NCBI RefSeq assembly: GCF_000829465.1
Contig: NZ_JXAL01000027.1
Coordinates: forward strand, 1-61,100
Reading direction: 5' to 3'
DNA from: Cohnella kolymensis
Lineage (GTDB): Bacteria > Bacillota > Bacilli > Paenibacillales > Paenibacillaceae
DNA length: 61,100 nt
The notes beneath the pieces were generated by a model. It was not told the origin of the DNA, searched no databases, and worked only from the letters and a program-made list of their open reading frames with translations. The translations under genes were made by a program, and so were the position numbers. Shown in pieces: positions 18,245 to 26,997 of the stretch. Within the stretch, counting starts at the first letter, position 1. Each line of letters starts with the position of its first letter.

Positions 18245-19455
18245 CAATTGGCAGCAATGACCGCATCTTCCTCGTCGTTGATGCTGCCCAGTATCAACCG
18301 CTCTACCGTCATATATGCGGCGCCGATCAGCCCGGCTTGATGCCCCAGCACCGACTTCTTGATCAACAAATTGCGTGTGGCAAGCGGAAGAGACCGCTGG
18401 TAAACGCCTTGCCTGACCGACGCCAGCATCGTGTCGTCAAATTCGGGATACGCGCCGGCAACCAAAACCAATTCCGGATTGATGAAGTTGACGATCGACG
18501 CCACAGCGCGGCCTGTCAATACGCTGCTCTCGCGGATCAGTTCAATGGACAAGCCATCCAAACGCTGGATCCCGTATGCGATATCCTGCAGTGTGATTTG
18601 ATCTTTCTTCGCGAGCACATCTTTCAAATATACGCTGCGTCCCGAGAGCGTGGCTTCCTTGGCTTTGGCGACGATCGCTTTGCCTCCGGCGGCTGCCTCC
18701 AGGCATCCGCGGTTGCCGCACCAGCACGTAACGTCTATCCCCATATCAAAATGCCCCAGGTCACCGGCGCTTCCATCCGATCCGCGATACAGCTTTCCGT
18801 TGCAAATGATACCCGCACCGATGCCCGTACCTACTTTGACCACGATCATATTCGCAACTTGAAAATTCAGGCCTTTCGCATATTCGCCCAGCGCGATGAT
18901 GTTCACATCATTATCGACGTAACAGGGGCAGTCCAAGTGTCCGGACCAGAAGTCGCGAATCGGATAACGGTCCCAGCCCGGCATCAAGAGGGGAGAAACA
19001 AGCAAGCCCTCGGCAAAATCAACGACATCGGGGATGCCGATACCGATTCCTTTGACGGCGTTCTTATCCACCTTGATTTTGTTGAGCAGTTCGACAACCT
19101 GGTCCTTAATGCTGAGCAACACGCTCTCTGGCCCGCATAAAATATCGAACGAACAGCTGCCGTCGATCAGGATATTACAATCAAAATCTGTAATCGCTAT
19201 CTTGGCGTGGTCCGTCTCCATGTCGATCGAAACGAGACAGCCTGCATCCTTATTAAACGCATATAACCGGGGTTTTCTCCCGCCGCTGGATTGACCGATG
19301 CTGGTGTTCACGAGCAGACCGGTGTCAATCAGACGATCGACATGTTCAACCACCCCGGATATCGATAAGCCGGAGGCGAGCGAAATATCCTTTTTGGAAA
19401 GCGGTCGACCCGCTCTTCTTATGATTTGAAGGATTTCAGCCGTCATGGGTAGCAC
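18244..19455 (-). CDS. ROK family transcriptional repressor (copy 1)
   Basis: NagC/XylR-type regulator of 403 residues. An N-terminal winged helix-turn-helix (PLSKKDISLASGLSISGVVEHVDRL) precedes an ROK sugar-kinase-like domain with phosphate loop VKVGTGIGAGI and zinc motif CWCGNRGCLE. The closest relative visible is the ROK gene at 23798-25012, with near-identical stretches in both domains. It stands alone, between a terminator on each side, and a palindrome overlaps its putative promoter. It probably senses the sugar imported by the adjacent operon. The start at 19455 is GTG; the ATG three codons later is also possible. Confidence 0.88.
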   Translation of the reverse strand: MLPMTAEILQIIRRAGRPLSKKDISLASGLSISGVVEHVDRLIDTGLLVNTSIGQSSGGRKPRLYAFNKDAGCLVSIDMETDHAKIAITDFDCNILIDGSCSFDILCGPESVLLSIKDQVVELLNKIKVDKNAVKGIGIGIPDVVDFAEGLLVSPLLMPGWDRYPIRDFWSGHLDCPCYVDNDVNIIALGEYAKGLNFQVANMIVVKVGTGIGAGIICNGKLYRGSDGSAGDLGHFDMGIDVTCWCGNRGCLEAAAGGKAIVAKAKEATLSGRSVYLKDVLAKKDQITLQDIAYGIQRLDGLSIELIRESSVLTGRAVASIVNFINPELVLVAGAYPEFDDTMLASVRQGVYQRSLPLATRNLLIKKSVLGHQAGLIGAAYMTVERLILGSINDEEDAVIAAN

Positions 19456-19511
19456 GCTTACCGCACCGCTTTCTCTACTGGAAATGAAAGTCTATCTTTC
19501 GAGGTCAACAA

Positions 19512-19547
19512 AATACTATCATTGCAACAAGTTGATTGCAATCGATA
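19512..19547 (-). promoter_or_regulatory. Palindromic operator overlapping the promoter of the first ROK gene
   Basis: Inverted repeat CTATC-ATTGCAA-N8-TTGCAAT-C-GATAG spans 19515-19547. On the minus strand it overlaps TTGCAA (19535-19540), 17 bases, TAGTAT (19512-19517), a plausible -35/-10 pair about 57 bases before the gene. The arrangement suggests autorepression. Confidence 0.55.
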
Positions 19548-19575
19548 GAAATGAGAGAGTCGGCGCCTCCATAAC

Positions 19576-19605
19576 AAAATCCTGAGGAGAGTTCCCCAGG
19601 ATTTT
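19576..19605 (-). terminator. Terminator of the sugar/polyol operon
   Basis: AAAATCCTGAGG / CCCCAGGATTTT with a six-base loop and one mismatch, ending TTTTG on the minus strand, eleven bases past the stop of the last dehydrogenase gene. Confidence 0.8.
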
Positions 19606-19615
19606 AGTCTACCTT

Positions 19616-20752
19616 CTATATATGAACCCATTTCTCGGTGCGGTGGCTTTCCATAATGGCTTCGATCAATCGCATGATGCGATGGCCGTCGTCCATTGAA
19701 GCGAATGTCGGCTCGTGCTGCTTGTTCTGCACGGCCGTGTAGAAGTCGATGCACAAGTTTTTCAAGCCGTCCGGCCAGCCCTCTTGATGACCGCCGGGAT
19801 AGTGGGCCAACGCGGCGGCTTTCGGGTCAAGTAAGCCGGGATCCCGCACAAGCTGTTCGTTAGCCCGGTCTCTTCTGCCTACCCACAGATCATTCGGTTT
19901 CTCCTGGTCCCAAGCATAAGTTGCGCCGTCCGCGACAATCTCGTAGAACAGGCGGTTTTTGCGGCCGGACGATACTTGAGAAACGGTGAAAACGCCTTGT
20001 ACACCGTCTTCCAGATGGATCAGCACGCTGCCGTAATCCTCCGTGCCTACTTTCACGTCTTCACGATCTGCGTGATCGCTGCTTCCGAAGGTGTTCATCG
20101 TGGTTCTAGGCTTTTTGCGAATCGGATGTACCGTCTTCAAATCTGCAAACACCTTGGTGATTTTCTTGCCCAGCACATATTGGATTGTATCGCACCAATG
20201 TGAGCCGATGTCGGCAATCGCCCGTGAAATTCCGTTCTTCTCCTCATCGAGGCGCCAGCTGTAATCGGTTTTAAGCGACAGCCAGTCCTGAAGGTAGCCG
20301 CCGTATACGAGACTCACGTTGCGACCGCCGCCGGACTCCAGCAGTTCCTTGGTTTGGCAAACCATTGGGAAATGCCGGTAGTTAAACGATACACCGCTGA
20401 CCACTCCCACTTTTCCCGCGATCTCTGCCAGCTCGGCGGATTGTTCACTGTTCAGCGCAAGCGGCTTCTCTGACATCAAGTGCTTGCCCGCGAGAAGTAC
20501 CATTTTGTTCAGTTCATAATGAAGCGCATTCGGCGTGCAGTTGTGAACCGCTTGAATGTCCGGATCGGCAATCAGCTCGGCGGCAGAGCCATAGGAAACG
20601 GGAACGCCCATCGACTCGGCGAAGACGCGTCCTTTGTCCGCGTTGCTGCCGCATACAGCGGCCACTTCCACGAACGGAATTCTGCGCAAAGCCTCAATAT
20701 GGGAAGCCGCGGAAAACCCGGTACCGATGATGCCGACTTTGATGTTGTCCAT
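19616..20752 (-). CDS. Gfo/Idh/MocA family oxidoreductase (copy 2)
   Basis: NAD(P)-dependent sugar or polyol dehydrogenase of 378 residues. Rossmann motif GIIGTGFSAASH is at the N terminus, EKPLALN marks the nucleotide-site lysine, and the C-terminal alpha/beta domain carries DIGSHWCDTIQYVLG with the usual catalytic histidine. ATG at 20752 follows GGAGGAG. It is the last gene of the operon, downstream of a TIM-barrel isomerase. The pairing of Gfo/Idh and IolE/I-type enzymes suggests oxidation and rearrangement of an inositol- or keto-sugar-like compound, but the substrate is not determined. Confidence 0.87.
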   Translation of the reverse strand: MDNIKVGIIGTGFSAASHIEALRRIPFVEVAAVCGSNADKGRVFAESMGVPVSYGSAAELIADPDIQAVHNCTPNALHYELNKMVLLAGKHLMSEKPLALNSEQSAELAEIAGKVGVVSGVSFNYRHFPMVCQTKELLESGGGRNVSLVYGGYLQDWLSLKTDYSWRLDEEKNGISRAIADIGSHWCDTIQYVLGKKITKVFADLKTVHPIRKKPRTTMNTFGSSDHADREDVKVGTEDYGSVLIHLEDGVQGVFTVSQVSSGRKNRLFYEIVADGATYAWDQEKPNDLWVGRRDRANEQLVRDPGLLDPKAAALAHYPGGHQEGWPDGLKNLCIDFYTAVQNKQHEPTFASMDDGHRIMRLIEAIMESHRTEKWVHI

Positions 20753-20803
20753 CCAGGTTCTCCTCCTTACTCTCTATCAAGTACTTGCTCTCGGTCTGTT
20801 TCT

Positions 20804-21640
20804 TTATCCGTTCAGTTTGGCGACGATTCTCTTCATTTCTTGGATGGATCGCTCGGTGTACTGATCGAACAGCTCCTCGGAACCGCCCTGTTCCGCAATC
20901 GTATACGTATCGCCGACCGGCGGCATGAACTCCATCGTCAGCGGACCTTGATAGTTGATCTCCTTAAGCGTACGCAGAATGGCTTCGAAATCGGTATTGC
21001 CCATGCCTGCCGCCTCACGCGTGTTGTCTGCGATATGAACGTGAATGAGGTAAGGCGCGATTTTTTTCAAAATGGCGACCTCGTCCCGTTCTTCGATATT
21101 CATGTGGAAGGCGTCGGCCATCAATTTGACGCTCGGGAGATTGACCTCTTCGACGAGCTGCAAGGCCGTCGTCAGGTTGATCGCCAGATAGGCTTCAAAA
21201 CGGTTGATGGCCTCGATGGCGAGGTTGATATTCTTCGTCGCCGCGTATTGTCCAGCTTCCCGGATGCCGTTTACCGCATGCACCCATTCTTCGGCGCGAG
21301 TGGATTCCGTATTCGTCCTGCCCACTGCATTCGGCACCACGATCACGTGGGTTGCGCCGAGCGCCGCTGCCATATCGACCGAGTCCTTCACATACTGCAC
21401 CGCTTTAGCGCGGATTTCCGCATTCGGGGATGCCAGATCGCGTTCCCGGGTATATATGCCGCAGAGCGAGGTGACGATGAGTCCATATTGATCCAGCAGC
21501 TTGCGGGTTGCTTCAATATCCGTCGTATAGGGCTCTGCAGCGAGCTCGACGCCGTCATAGCCGTATTTCTTCAGTCGTTGCAGGCTCGTTTCCAAGCTTT
21601 CATTTCCGAAAATCCATTGTGTCGCACTGTAGCGGTACAT
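20804..21640 (-). CDS. Sugar phosphate isomerase/epimerase, TIM barrel (copy 2)
   Basis: AP-endonuclease-2-type TIM barrel of 278 residues (IolE/IolI/xylose isomerase-like superfamily). Candidate metal ligands include the glutamate in IAIEAINRFE, the aspartate in KLMADAFHMN, the histidine in YLIHVHIADN and the glutamate in LTMEFMPP. It is a clear paralogue of the gene at 22847-23680 (shared SLCGIYTRERDLA-type block and VKDSVDMAA). The start ATG at 21640 follows GGAGGAGG. Confidence 0.85.
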   Translation of the reverse strand: MYRYSATQWIFGNESLETSLQRLKKYGYDGVELAAEPYTTDIEATRKLLDQYGLIVTSLCGIYTRERDLASPNAEIRAKAVQYVKDSVDMAAALGATHVIVVPNAVGRTNTESTRAEEWVHAVNGIREAGQYAATKNINLAIEAINRFEAYLAINLTTALQLVEEVNLPSVKLMADAFHMNIEERDEVAILKKIAPYLIHVHIADNTREAAGMGNTDFEAILRTLKEINYQGPLTMEFMPPVGDTYTIAEQGGSEELFDQYTERSIQEMKRIVAKLNG

Positions 21641-21739
21641 AACTTTTGCCTCCTCCAGTTTAAATGACGGTCCTTATCCGGGACGCCGCGGATCAAGCGG
21701 GAACCGAATAAGGACCGATCGGCCGACTCTTATGCTGCC

Positions 21740-22789
21740 TTATTCGCCAAGCAGTTGTTTAATGGATACTTCTTTGCCCGTACGGATGGATTCCAAAGCG
21801 CCGAGTACCATGGATACGCTGTACAGATTGTCTTCGCCCGCCGTTTCCGGCTGGCGGTTTTCGCGGATCGCTTCCGCGAATTCGTGCAAGCTGCCCAGAC
21901 GCTCTTCGAAATCCATGTGAACGAGATCGTAGTGCAGCTCTCCGTTGACTTCGACGGCTCCTTTCATGAAGACCGTTTTGTAGAGGTCGTTCGTACGGAC
22001 GACAACTTTGTTGTTCGACCAGTAAACTTCGCCTTCCGAGCCTTGGATGTTCCAATCTCCGTCCCACGTCGTCGTGGAACCGGTCGAAACCCAATTTGCG
22101 TTGTAAAGCACGCGCGTGCCGTTCGACAACTCGAAGCGGACTTGAGCGACCGCGTTGCCTTTGAACCAGCTCCATTCCGGATTCCAGCTGGCGGCAGTTA
22201 CACTTACCGGATTCAGACCGGTTACACTGCGAATCTGGTCGAAGTGGTGAATGGACATGTCAGTGATGACCGGCTCGTCCATCGTGCTTCTGTAACCGTC
22301 GAACACGGGAGCCTTATGGAAGTTGATGAAGATGTTGCCCACTTTGCCGATGACGCCGGATTTGATGACTTCGCGGACGGTGCGGGTCGCTCTTTTGAAA
22401 CGGTAGTTTTGGCTGACCATCAGGAACTTACCCGTGCGCTTGGAAGTTTCAATCATGGATTTGGAAGCTTCGACCGTGTCTGCGAGGGGTTTTTCAACGA
22501 TCGCATGCAGGCCCAGCTCCAACGCTTCATTGACAACAGGAGCGTGGAATTGCGGAGGCGTCGTAACGACTGCGGCGTCCGCTTGTACGACTTTCAGCGC
22601 ATCACTCAGGGACGTGAAGGTGCGTTCTGCCGGGATGTCATACTCAGCGGACGCTTTGGCGAGCTGGTCTTTGTTCAGGTCGACGACCGCCACCAGTTCC
22701 CAGTCCGGGGAATCGATGATGACCGGAATCCAGCTGTAACCCCATGCTCCGATGCCGACTTGAATCACTTTTAATGGTTGTGCGCTCAT
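21740..22789 (-). CDS. Gfo/Idh/MocA family oxidoreductase (copy 1)
   Basis: NAD(P)-dependent dehydrogenase of 349 residues with N-terminal GIGAWGYSWIPV, the EKPLADTVE lysine motif and MSIHHFDQIRSVTG in the substrate domain. It is more divergent from the copy at 19616 than the two isomerases are from each other, so it probably oxidises a different position or intermediate. ATG at 22789 follows AGGAGG. Same operon as its neighbours, about 60-100-base gaps on either side. Confidence 0.87.
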   Translation of the reverse strand: MSAQPLKVIQVGIGAWGYSWIPVIIDSPDWELVAVVDLNKDQLAKASAEYDIPAERTFTSLSDALKVVQADAAVVTTPPQFHAPVVNEALELGLHAIVEKPLADTVEASKSMIETSKRTGKFLMVSQNYRFKRATRTVREVIKSGVIGKVGNIFINFHKAPVFDGYRSTMDEPVITDMSIHHFDQIRSVTGLNPVSVTAASWNPEWSWFKGNAVAQVRFELSNGTRVLYNANWVSTGSTTTWDGDWNIQGSEGEVYWSNNKVVVRTNDLYKTVFMKGAVEVNGELHYDLVHMDFEERLGSLHEFAEAIRENRQPETAGEDNLYSVSMVLGALESIRTGKEVSIKQLLGE

Positions 22790-22846
22790 ATTGTATTTCC
22801 TCCTAATGAATAAAATGAATTCGATTTTGTTCGATTAATGCTCGCA

Positions 22847-23680
22847 TTACTTCAGGTTTTTCTCGATGGCTTTGATGTGCTCGATGCTTTGTTTCGCGTA
22901 TTCGTCCATCCACTCTTCGCCGACGCCCTTTTCCAACACGCCGAACGGATCAGCCGAAGCCGGAAGAATTTCATAAGAGACATAACCTTGGTAGTTGATA
23001 TCTTTCAATGCTTGCATGACCGGCGTGAAATCGAAGTGGCCAACGCCCGGCGCGGCACGGTTGCTGTCCGCCAGGTGCACGTTCCAGAACAGATCGCCGG
23101 CGTTGCGGATCGCGTCGTCCACGGAAATTTCTTCGATGTTCATGTGGAACACATCTCCCATGACGCCGACATTGTCGCGGCCGACTTGCTTCACAAGTTC
23201 CAGCGCTTGGTCGACGCGGTTCAGCCAGTAGTGCTCATAGCGGTTCCACGGCTCGAAAATGAATTTCACGTTGTGCTGTTTCGCATAGTCGGCGGCGATT
23301 TGGATGTTCTCCACCGCCCATTTGATTTCGTCTTCGCGGTTTGCAAGCGGTGCGGTCTTCATGCATGAAGTCGGCGCCACGCCCATCGTCAACGCGCCTA
23401 CTTCGGCAGCCATATCCACTACGCTTTTTACATAATCCAGACCTACTTTGCGCACGGCGGCGTCGGGATGAGCGAGGTCGCGCTCGGCGGAGTAGATTGC
23501 ACAGATGGAAGAAACGACAAGACCGTTGTCTTTCAAACCTTTTCTTACATCGCTATAGTTATAAACGCTCGGTTCCCCATACAGATCGATCGCATCGTAG
23601 CCGTAACGGGCCAAGCGGTCCAGGCTCTTCGTAAGTTCCTCTTTAAACCACACCAGGTTGCAAAAGCTATACTTGAACAT
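22847..23680 (-). CDS. Sugar phosphate isomerase/epimerase, TIM barrel (copy 1)
   Basis: TIM-barrel isomerase/epimerase of about 277 residues with the same metal-site blocks as its paralogue: FIFEPWNRYE, VMGDVFHMN, WNVHLADSN and VSYEILP. The open frame begins at GTG 23692, but that codon touches the AGAGGAG ribosome site. The ATG at 23680 is well spaced and gives MFKYSF, aligned with MYRYSA of the copy at 20804. The gene opens the catabolic half of the operon, 117 bases after the second ROK gene. Confidence 0.85.
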   Translation of the reverse strand: MFKYSFCNLVWFKEELTKSLDRLARYGYDAIDLYGEPSVYNYSDVRKGLKDNGLVVSSICAIYSAERDLAHPDAAVRKVGLDYVKSVVDMAAEVGALTMGVAPTSCMKTAPLANREDEIKWAVENIQIAADYAKQHNVKFIFEPWNRYEHYWLNRVDQALELVKQVGRDNVGVMGDVFHMNIEEISVDDAIRNAGDLFWNVHLADSNRAAPGVGHFDFTPVMQALKDINYQGYVSYEILPASADPFGVLEKGVGEEWMDEYAKQSIEHIKAIEKNLK

Positions 23681-23797
23681 TGCACGCTTCACTCCTCTTA
23701 TTTGTTTAATTCAGCATGGTGACGCATTTCTTTGAATCCCGAATGATGAAGTTTAGGTTCAAGGGCATCCCCCCTTATCAGGATCAACAACATCGAC

Positions 23798-25012
23798 TTA
23801 CGACTTGATGATGGCGGTTTCCGGAGCGTCGATCCGGCTGGAGATCAACTGGTCGATCGTCATGTATGCGCCGCCGATCAACCCGGCCATCTTGCCAAGC
23901 GATGATTGATTGATGGCCAAATTCCTCGTGGCCAGAGGCAGGGAGCGGCGGTACACCCCTTGACGGATCGAAGCGAGCAGGATGTCGCCGAGCTCGGCGA
24001 CGCCCCCCCCTATCAGCACAAGGGACGGATTTGTGAAATTGACGAGCGAGGCGAGCACGCGCCCGATCGTATCCCCGCTCTCCCTGATCAGTTCGATCGA
24101 GGCGCTGTCCAGCGATTGCAGCCCCAGCCCGACATCCTTCGCCGTTAAATCGCCTTGAAGCTTCAACCTATCCCGCAGGAAATCGCTTTTCCCTTCTTGG
24201 GCCAGCTGTTTCGCCCGTGCGGCAATCGCCTTGCCTCCGGCCAGCGCTTCCAGGCAGCCCCGGTTGCCGCACCAGCAGTCCACTTTCAGACCGACGTCGA
24301 TATGGCCGATATCGCCGGCACTGCCGTTAATGCCTCTGTACAGCTTGCCGTCGACAATAATGCCTGCGCCGATTCCTGTGCCGATTTTGATGTAGATCAG
24401 GTTATCGACTTGAAAGTTCAAGCCTTTGGCATGTTCGCCGACCGCCATGATATTTACGTCGTTGTCCACATAACAAGGGCAGTCGAAATATTGCGCCCAG
24501 AATTCGCGGATCGGGTACTGATCCCAGCCCGGCATGATCGGCGGCGATACCGGCAATCCGGTGGCGAACTCGACCGGCCCGGGGAAGCCGATTCCGATTC
24601 CCATTACGTTCCGTTTTTCGATCCCGTTTGCATCCAGCATCCCTTCGACGAGTTCATGAACTCGGGTCAACGTCTTCTTCGGACCCTCGTTCATAACCAT
24701 CGGCGTACTTTTGTAATCCAGGATTTTGCAATCAAAATCGGAAATGCCGACCCGGACGGAGGCTGTGCCGAGTTCAACGGCGACGATCCATCCGGCTTTC
24801 TCATTGAGCGTGTACAGCTTCGGCTTCCGCCCCCCGCTCGACATGCCTACGCTGGCGCCGAGAATCAGCTTCTCAGAGGTCAGCCGTTCGACATGTTCGG
24901 ATACCGCAGACAGCGACAATCCGGTGGCGGAGGCGATATCGGTTTTGGAGAGTGGCCTGCATGCCCGGCGGATCACCTGCAGCACTTGGGCCGTCATAGA
25001 TGCAAGATTCAT
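23798..25012 (-). CDS. ROK family transcriptional repressor (copy 2, within the operon)
   Basis: ROK-type repressor of 404 residues. N-terminal helix-turn-helix (PLSKTDIASATGLSLSAVSEH), sugar domain with IKIGTGIGAGI and zinc motif CWCGNRGCLE, and a C terminus nearly the same as copy 1 (RSLPLATRNLAINQSSLG). It begins three bases after the second permease gene, so it is transcribed with the importer it probably controls. Copy 1 at 18244 stands outside the operon, so two related repressors may share operators. Confidence 0.88.
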   Translation of the reverse strand: MNLASMTAQVLQVIRRACRPLSKTDIASATGLSLSAVSEHVERLTSEKLILGASVGMSSGGRKPKLYTLNEKAGWIVAVELGTASVRVGISDFDCKILDYKSTPMVMNEGPKKTLTRVHELVEGMLDANGIEKRNVMGIGIGFPGPVEFATGLPVSPPIMPGWDQYPIREFWAQYFDCPCYVDNDVNIMAVGEHAKGLNFQVDNLIYIKIGTGIGAGIIVDGKLYRGINGSAGDIGHIDVGLKVDCWCGNRGCLEALAGGKAIAARAKQLAQEGKSDFLRDRLKLQGDLTAKDVGLGLQSLDSASIELIRESGDTIGRVLASLVNFTNPSLVLIGGGVAELGDILLASIRQGVYRRSLPLATRNLAINQSSLGKMAGLIGGAYMTIDQLISSRIDAPETAIIKS

Positions 25013-25015
25013 GGT

Positions 25016-26002
25016 TCACACCGCTTTCCTAGCCAAAAAGACGCTTTTGAGGCGTTTCAAACCTCCGAAATTGTTTTGTCCGAGCGTAATGACGATCAGA
25101 ATGATGCCGATTGCGCCTGTCTGCATGACAGCGTTGATGTTGATCAGGTTGCAAATGTAAGCCAGCAAAGTGATGACAATGGTCGACAAGAACGTACCGA
25201 TCACCGTGCCGCGGCCGCCGAAAATGCTCGCCCCGCCCAATACCGCAATCGTAACCGCCTGCAGGTTCATGATATCGCCTGCGTCGGGCCGCGCCGTAAG
25301 AAGCCGGGAGCTGCCGATGATGCCTGCAATCGCGCACAGGAGACCGGTCAGCATATAGGTGATCAGCCGCACGCGATCGGTGTTGATGCCTGCCAATTTC
25401 GCGGAGGCGTCGTTCGTTCCTGTCAGATACAGTTGATATCCGAAAAGGGATCGGCTCAGCAAGTAACCGATAATGATCAAAGCCGGCAAGTAGATGGCGA
25501 TAAATTGGAACGGGATGTTGCCGAACATGACGCCCTGACCAAAAATCGCGAACTCCTCCGGCATGCCGGCAATGTTTACGCCGTTGCTGATCAGCAGTGC
25601 AAGCCCGTTAAAGACATACATGGTGGCCAGCGTGGCGATAATGGCCGGAATCCGCAGCTTTGTCACCATGTAGCCGTTGACGAAGCCCATGAAGACGCCG
25701 GACAGGATCGCAATGCCCACGGCTGCCCACATGTTTACGCCCTCCGCCATGAGGTAAGCGGCAATGATTTGCGTGAGCGCGTAAATCGCTCCAACGGAGA
25801 GGTCGATTCCGCCTCCGCCGGCCATGATGATCAGCGTCATGCCGAGTGCAATAAGGCCGATTTCCACGCCGAACGTACTCATGGAATAGATATTGTCGAT
25901 GGACGTTGCGCCGGGATACAGCATGTTGGCGCCGACGACAACAATGACAATCAGAATGATCAGCGCAAGATACTGATTCAATGATTTGCCGAATGACTTC
26001 AT
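25016..26002 (-). CDS. RbsC-type sugar ABC transporter permease 2
   Basis: Membrane permease of 328 residues with about nine or ten helices. Family blocks GGGGIDLSVGAIYALTQI after the second helix region and LGGASIFGGRGTVIGTFLS near the C terminus place it with ribose/rhamnose/AI-2-type permeases. Its start overlaps the stop of permease 1 (TGATG at 26002), so they are translated together and probably form a heterodimeric channel. Confidence 0.88.
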   Translation of the reverse strand: MKSFGKSLNQYLALIILIVIVVVGANMLYPGATSIDNIYSMSTFGVEIGLIALGMTLIIMAGGGGIDLSVGAIYALTQIIAAYLMAEGVNMWAAVGIAILSGVFMGFVNGYMVTKLRIPAIIATLATMYVFNGLALLISNGVNIAGMPEEFAIFGQGVMFGNIPFQFIAIYLPALIIIGYLLSRSLFGYQLYLTGTNDASAKLAGINTDRVRLITYMLTGLLCAIAGIIGSSRLLTARPDAGDIMNLQAVTIAVLGGASIFGGRGTVIGTFLSTIVITLLAYICNLININAVMQTGAIGIILIVITLGQNNFGGLKRLKSVFLARKAV

Positions 26003-26994
26003 CAGTTTGCGCCTCCTTTATCTCTCGAGAGACTGACCAGAACCGCGATAATGATCATCACGCCCATGACCACGCCTGTCCAGAACGGTTGAATGTGAAG
26101 CAGGATGACGGCGTTGCGGACCAGTTCAACCAGAATGGCGCCGAGGAAAGCGCCCATGATGCTTCCGCGTCCACCGCTGATGCTGGCACCGCCGATGACT
26201 ACAGCTGCGATGACGCTGAGCTCGAAGCCTTGGCCCGACGAAGATTGCACGATCGGAGATTGTCCCAGGGACACGAGCGCCGACACGGCGACCAGCAAAC
26301 CGGCAATGACATAAATGAAGACGAGCAGACGTTTGGTCGGAAGGCCGGCGAAGACGGTGGCTTCCTCGTTGTTGCCGAGCGCGTAGATGTACCGTCCCCA
26401 TTTGCGGTTGTTCATCATGTAGCCGGAGACGAGCACCAGTACGATGACGAGCCAGAAAATCAGCGGAACGCCTGCCAGCTTGGTCATGATGAACCACTCC
26501 GAGAATTCCATCGGAATGTCGGTGCCCCAGCTGCCGCCCAACAACATAAATACGGCGGAGCGCCAGATGCTGAGCGTGCCCAGCGTCACGATAATGGCGG
26601 GGACCTTGTGCACAGCGATCAGATAACCGTTAATGAAACCGGCGATACATCCGGTCGCGAGTGCGGATACAATGATCAGCCACAGCGGAAGACCATGCTG
26701 TCCGCCCAAGGCGACGACGGTGGCCGTCAACCCCAGCACCGAACCGGCGGAAATATCGATGCCGGATGTGATGATGACGAGTGTCGCGCCGACTGCTGCA
26801 ATGCTTACGATCGAGACACTGACCAGCACGCTGGACAAATTGCCTTGGTTCCAGAAGTTGCCGTCTGTCGTTATGGACAGGAAGAGAACGATAAGCGCGA
26901 TTAGAACGAACAAGATAAATTCGTATTTCATCAAAAAGCTGTGTTTGAGCGACTCCATAGAGCCGCTTCTCGTTGCGGCAGTAGTTTGTGACAC
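26002..26994 (-). CDS. RbsC-type sugar ABC transporter permease 1
   Basis: Membrane permease of 330 residues with the same two signature loops as permease 2 (SGIDISAGSVLGLTATVVAL and IGGASISGGRGSIMGAFLG). A short cytoplasmic N terminus precedes the first helix. It starts three bases after the ATPase gene. Two distinct permeases with one double ATPase is the layout of the RhaSTPQ and LsrACDB importers, rather than RbsABC with a single permease. Confidence 0.88.
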   Translation of the reverse strand: MSQTTAATRSGSMESLKHSFLMKYEFILFVLIALIVLFLSITTDGNFWNQGNLSSVLVSVSIVSIAAVGATLVIITSGIDISAGSVLGLTATVVALGGQHGLPLWLIIVSALATGCIAGFINGYLIAVHKVPAIIVTLGTLSIWRSAVFMLLGGSWGTDIPMEFSEWFIMTKLAGVPLIFWLVIVLVLVSGYMMNNRKWGRYIYALGNNEEATVFAGLPTKRLLVFIYVIAGLLVAVSALVSLGQSPIVQSSSGQGFELSVIAAVVIGGASISGGRGSIMGAFLGAILVELVRNAVILLHIQPFWTGVVMGVMIIIAVLVSLSRDKGGAN

Positions 26995-26997
26995 CGT

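Noticed and set aside
24155..25984. 609-residue open frame on the plus strand
   Set aside because: It lies opposite the second ROK gene and permease 2, both with clear family motifs. Its protein has low-complexity Asp/Arg/Gln-rich sequence and no recognisable domain; long antisense frames are common at this GC content.
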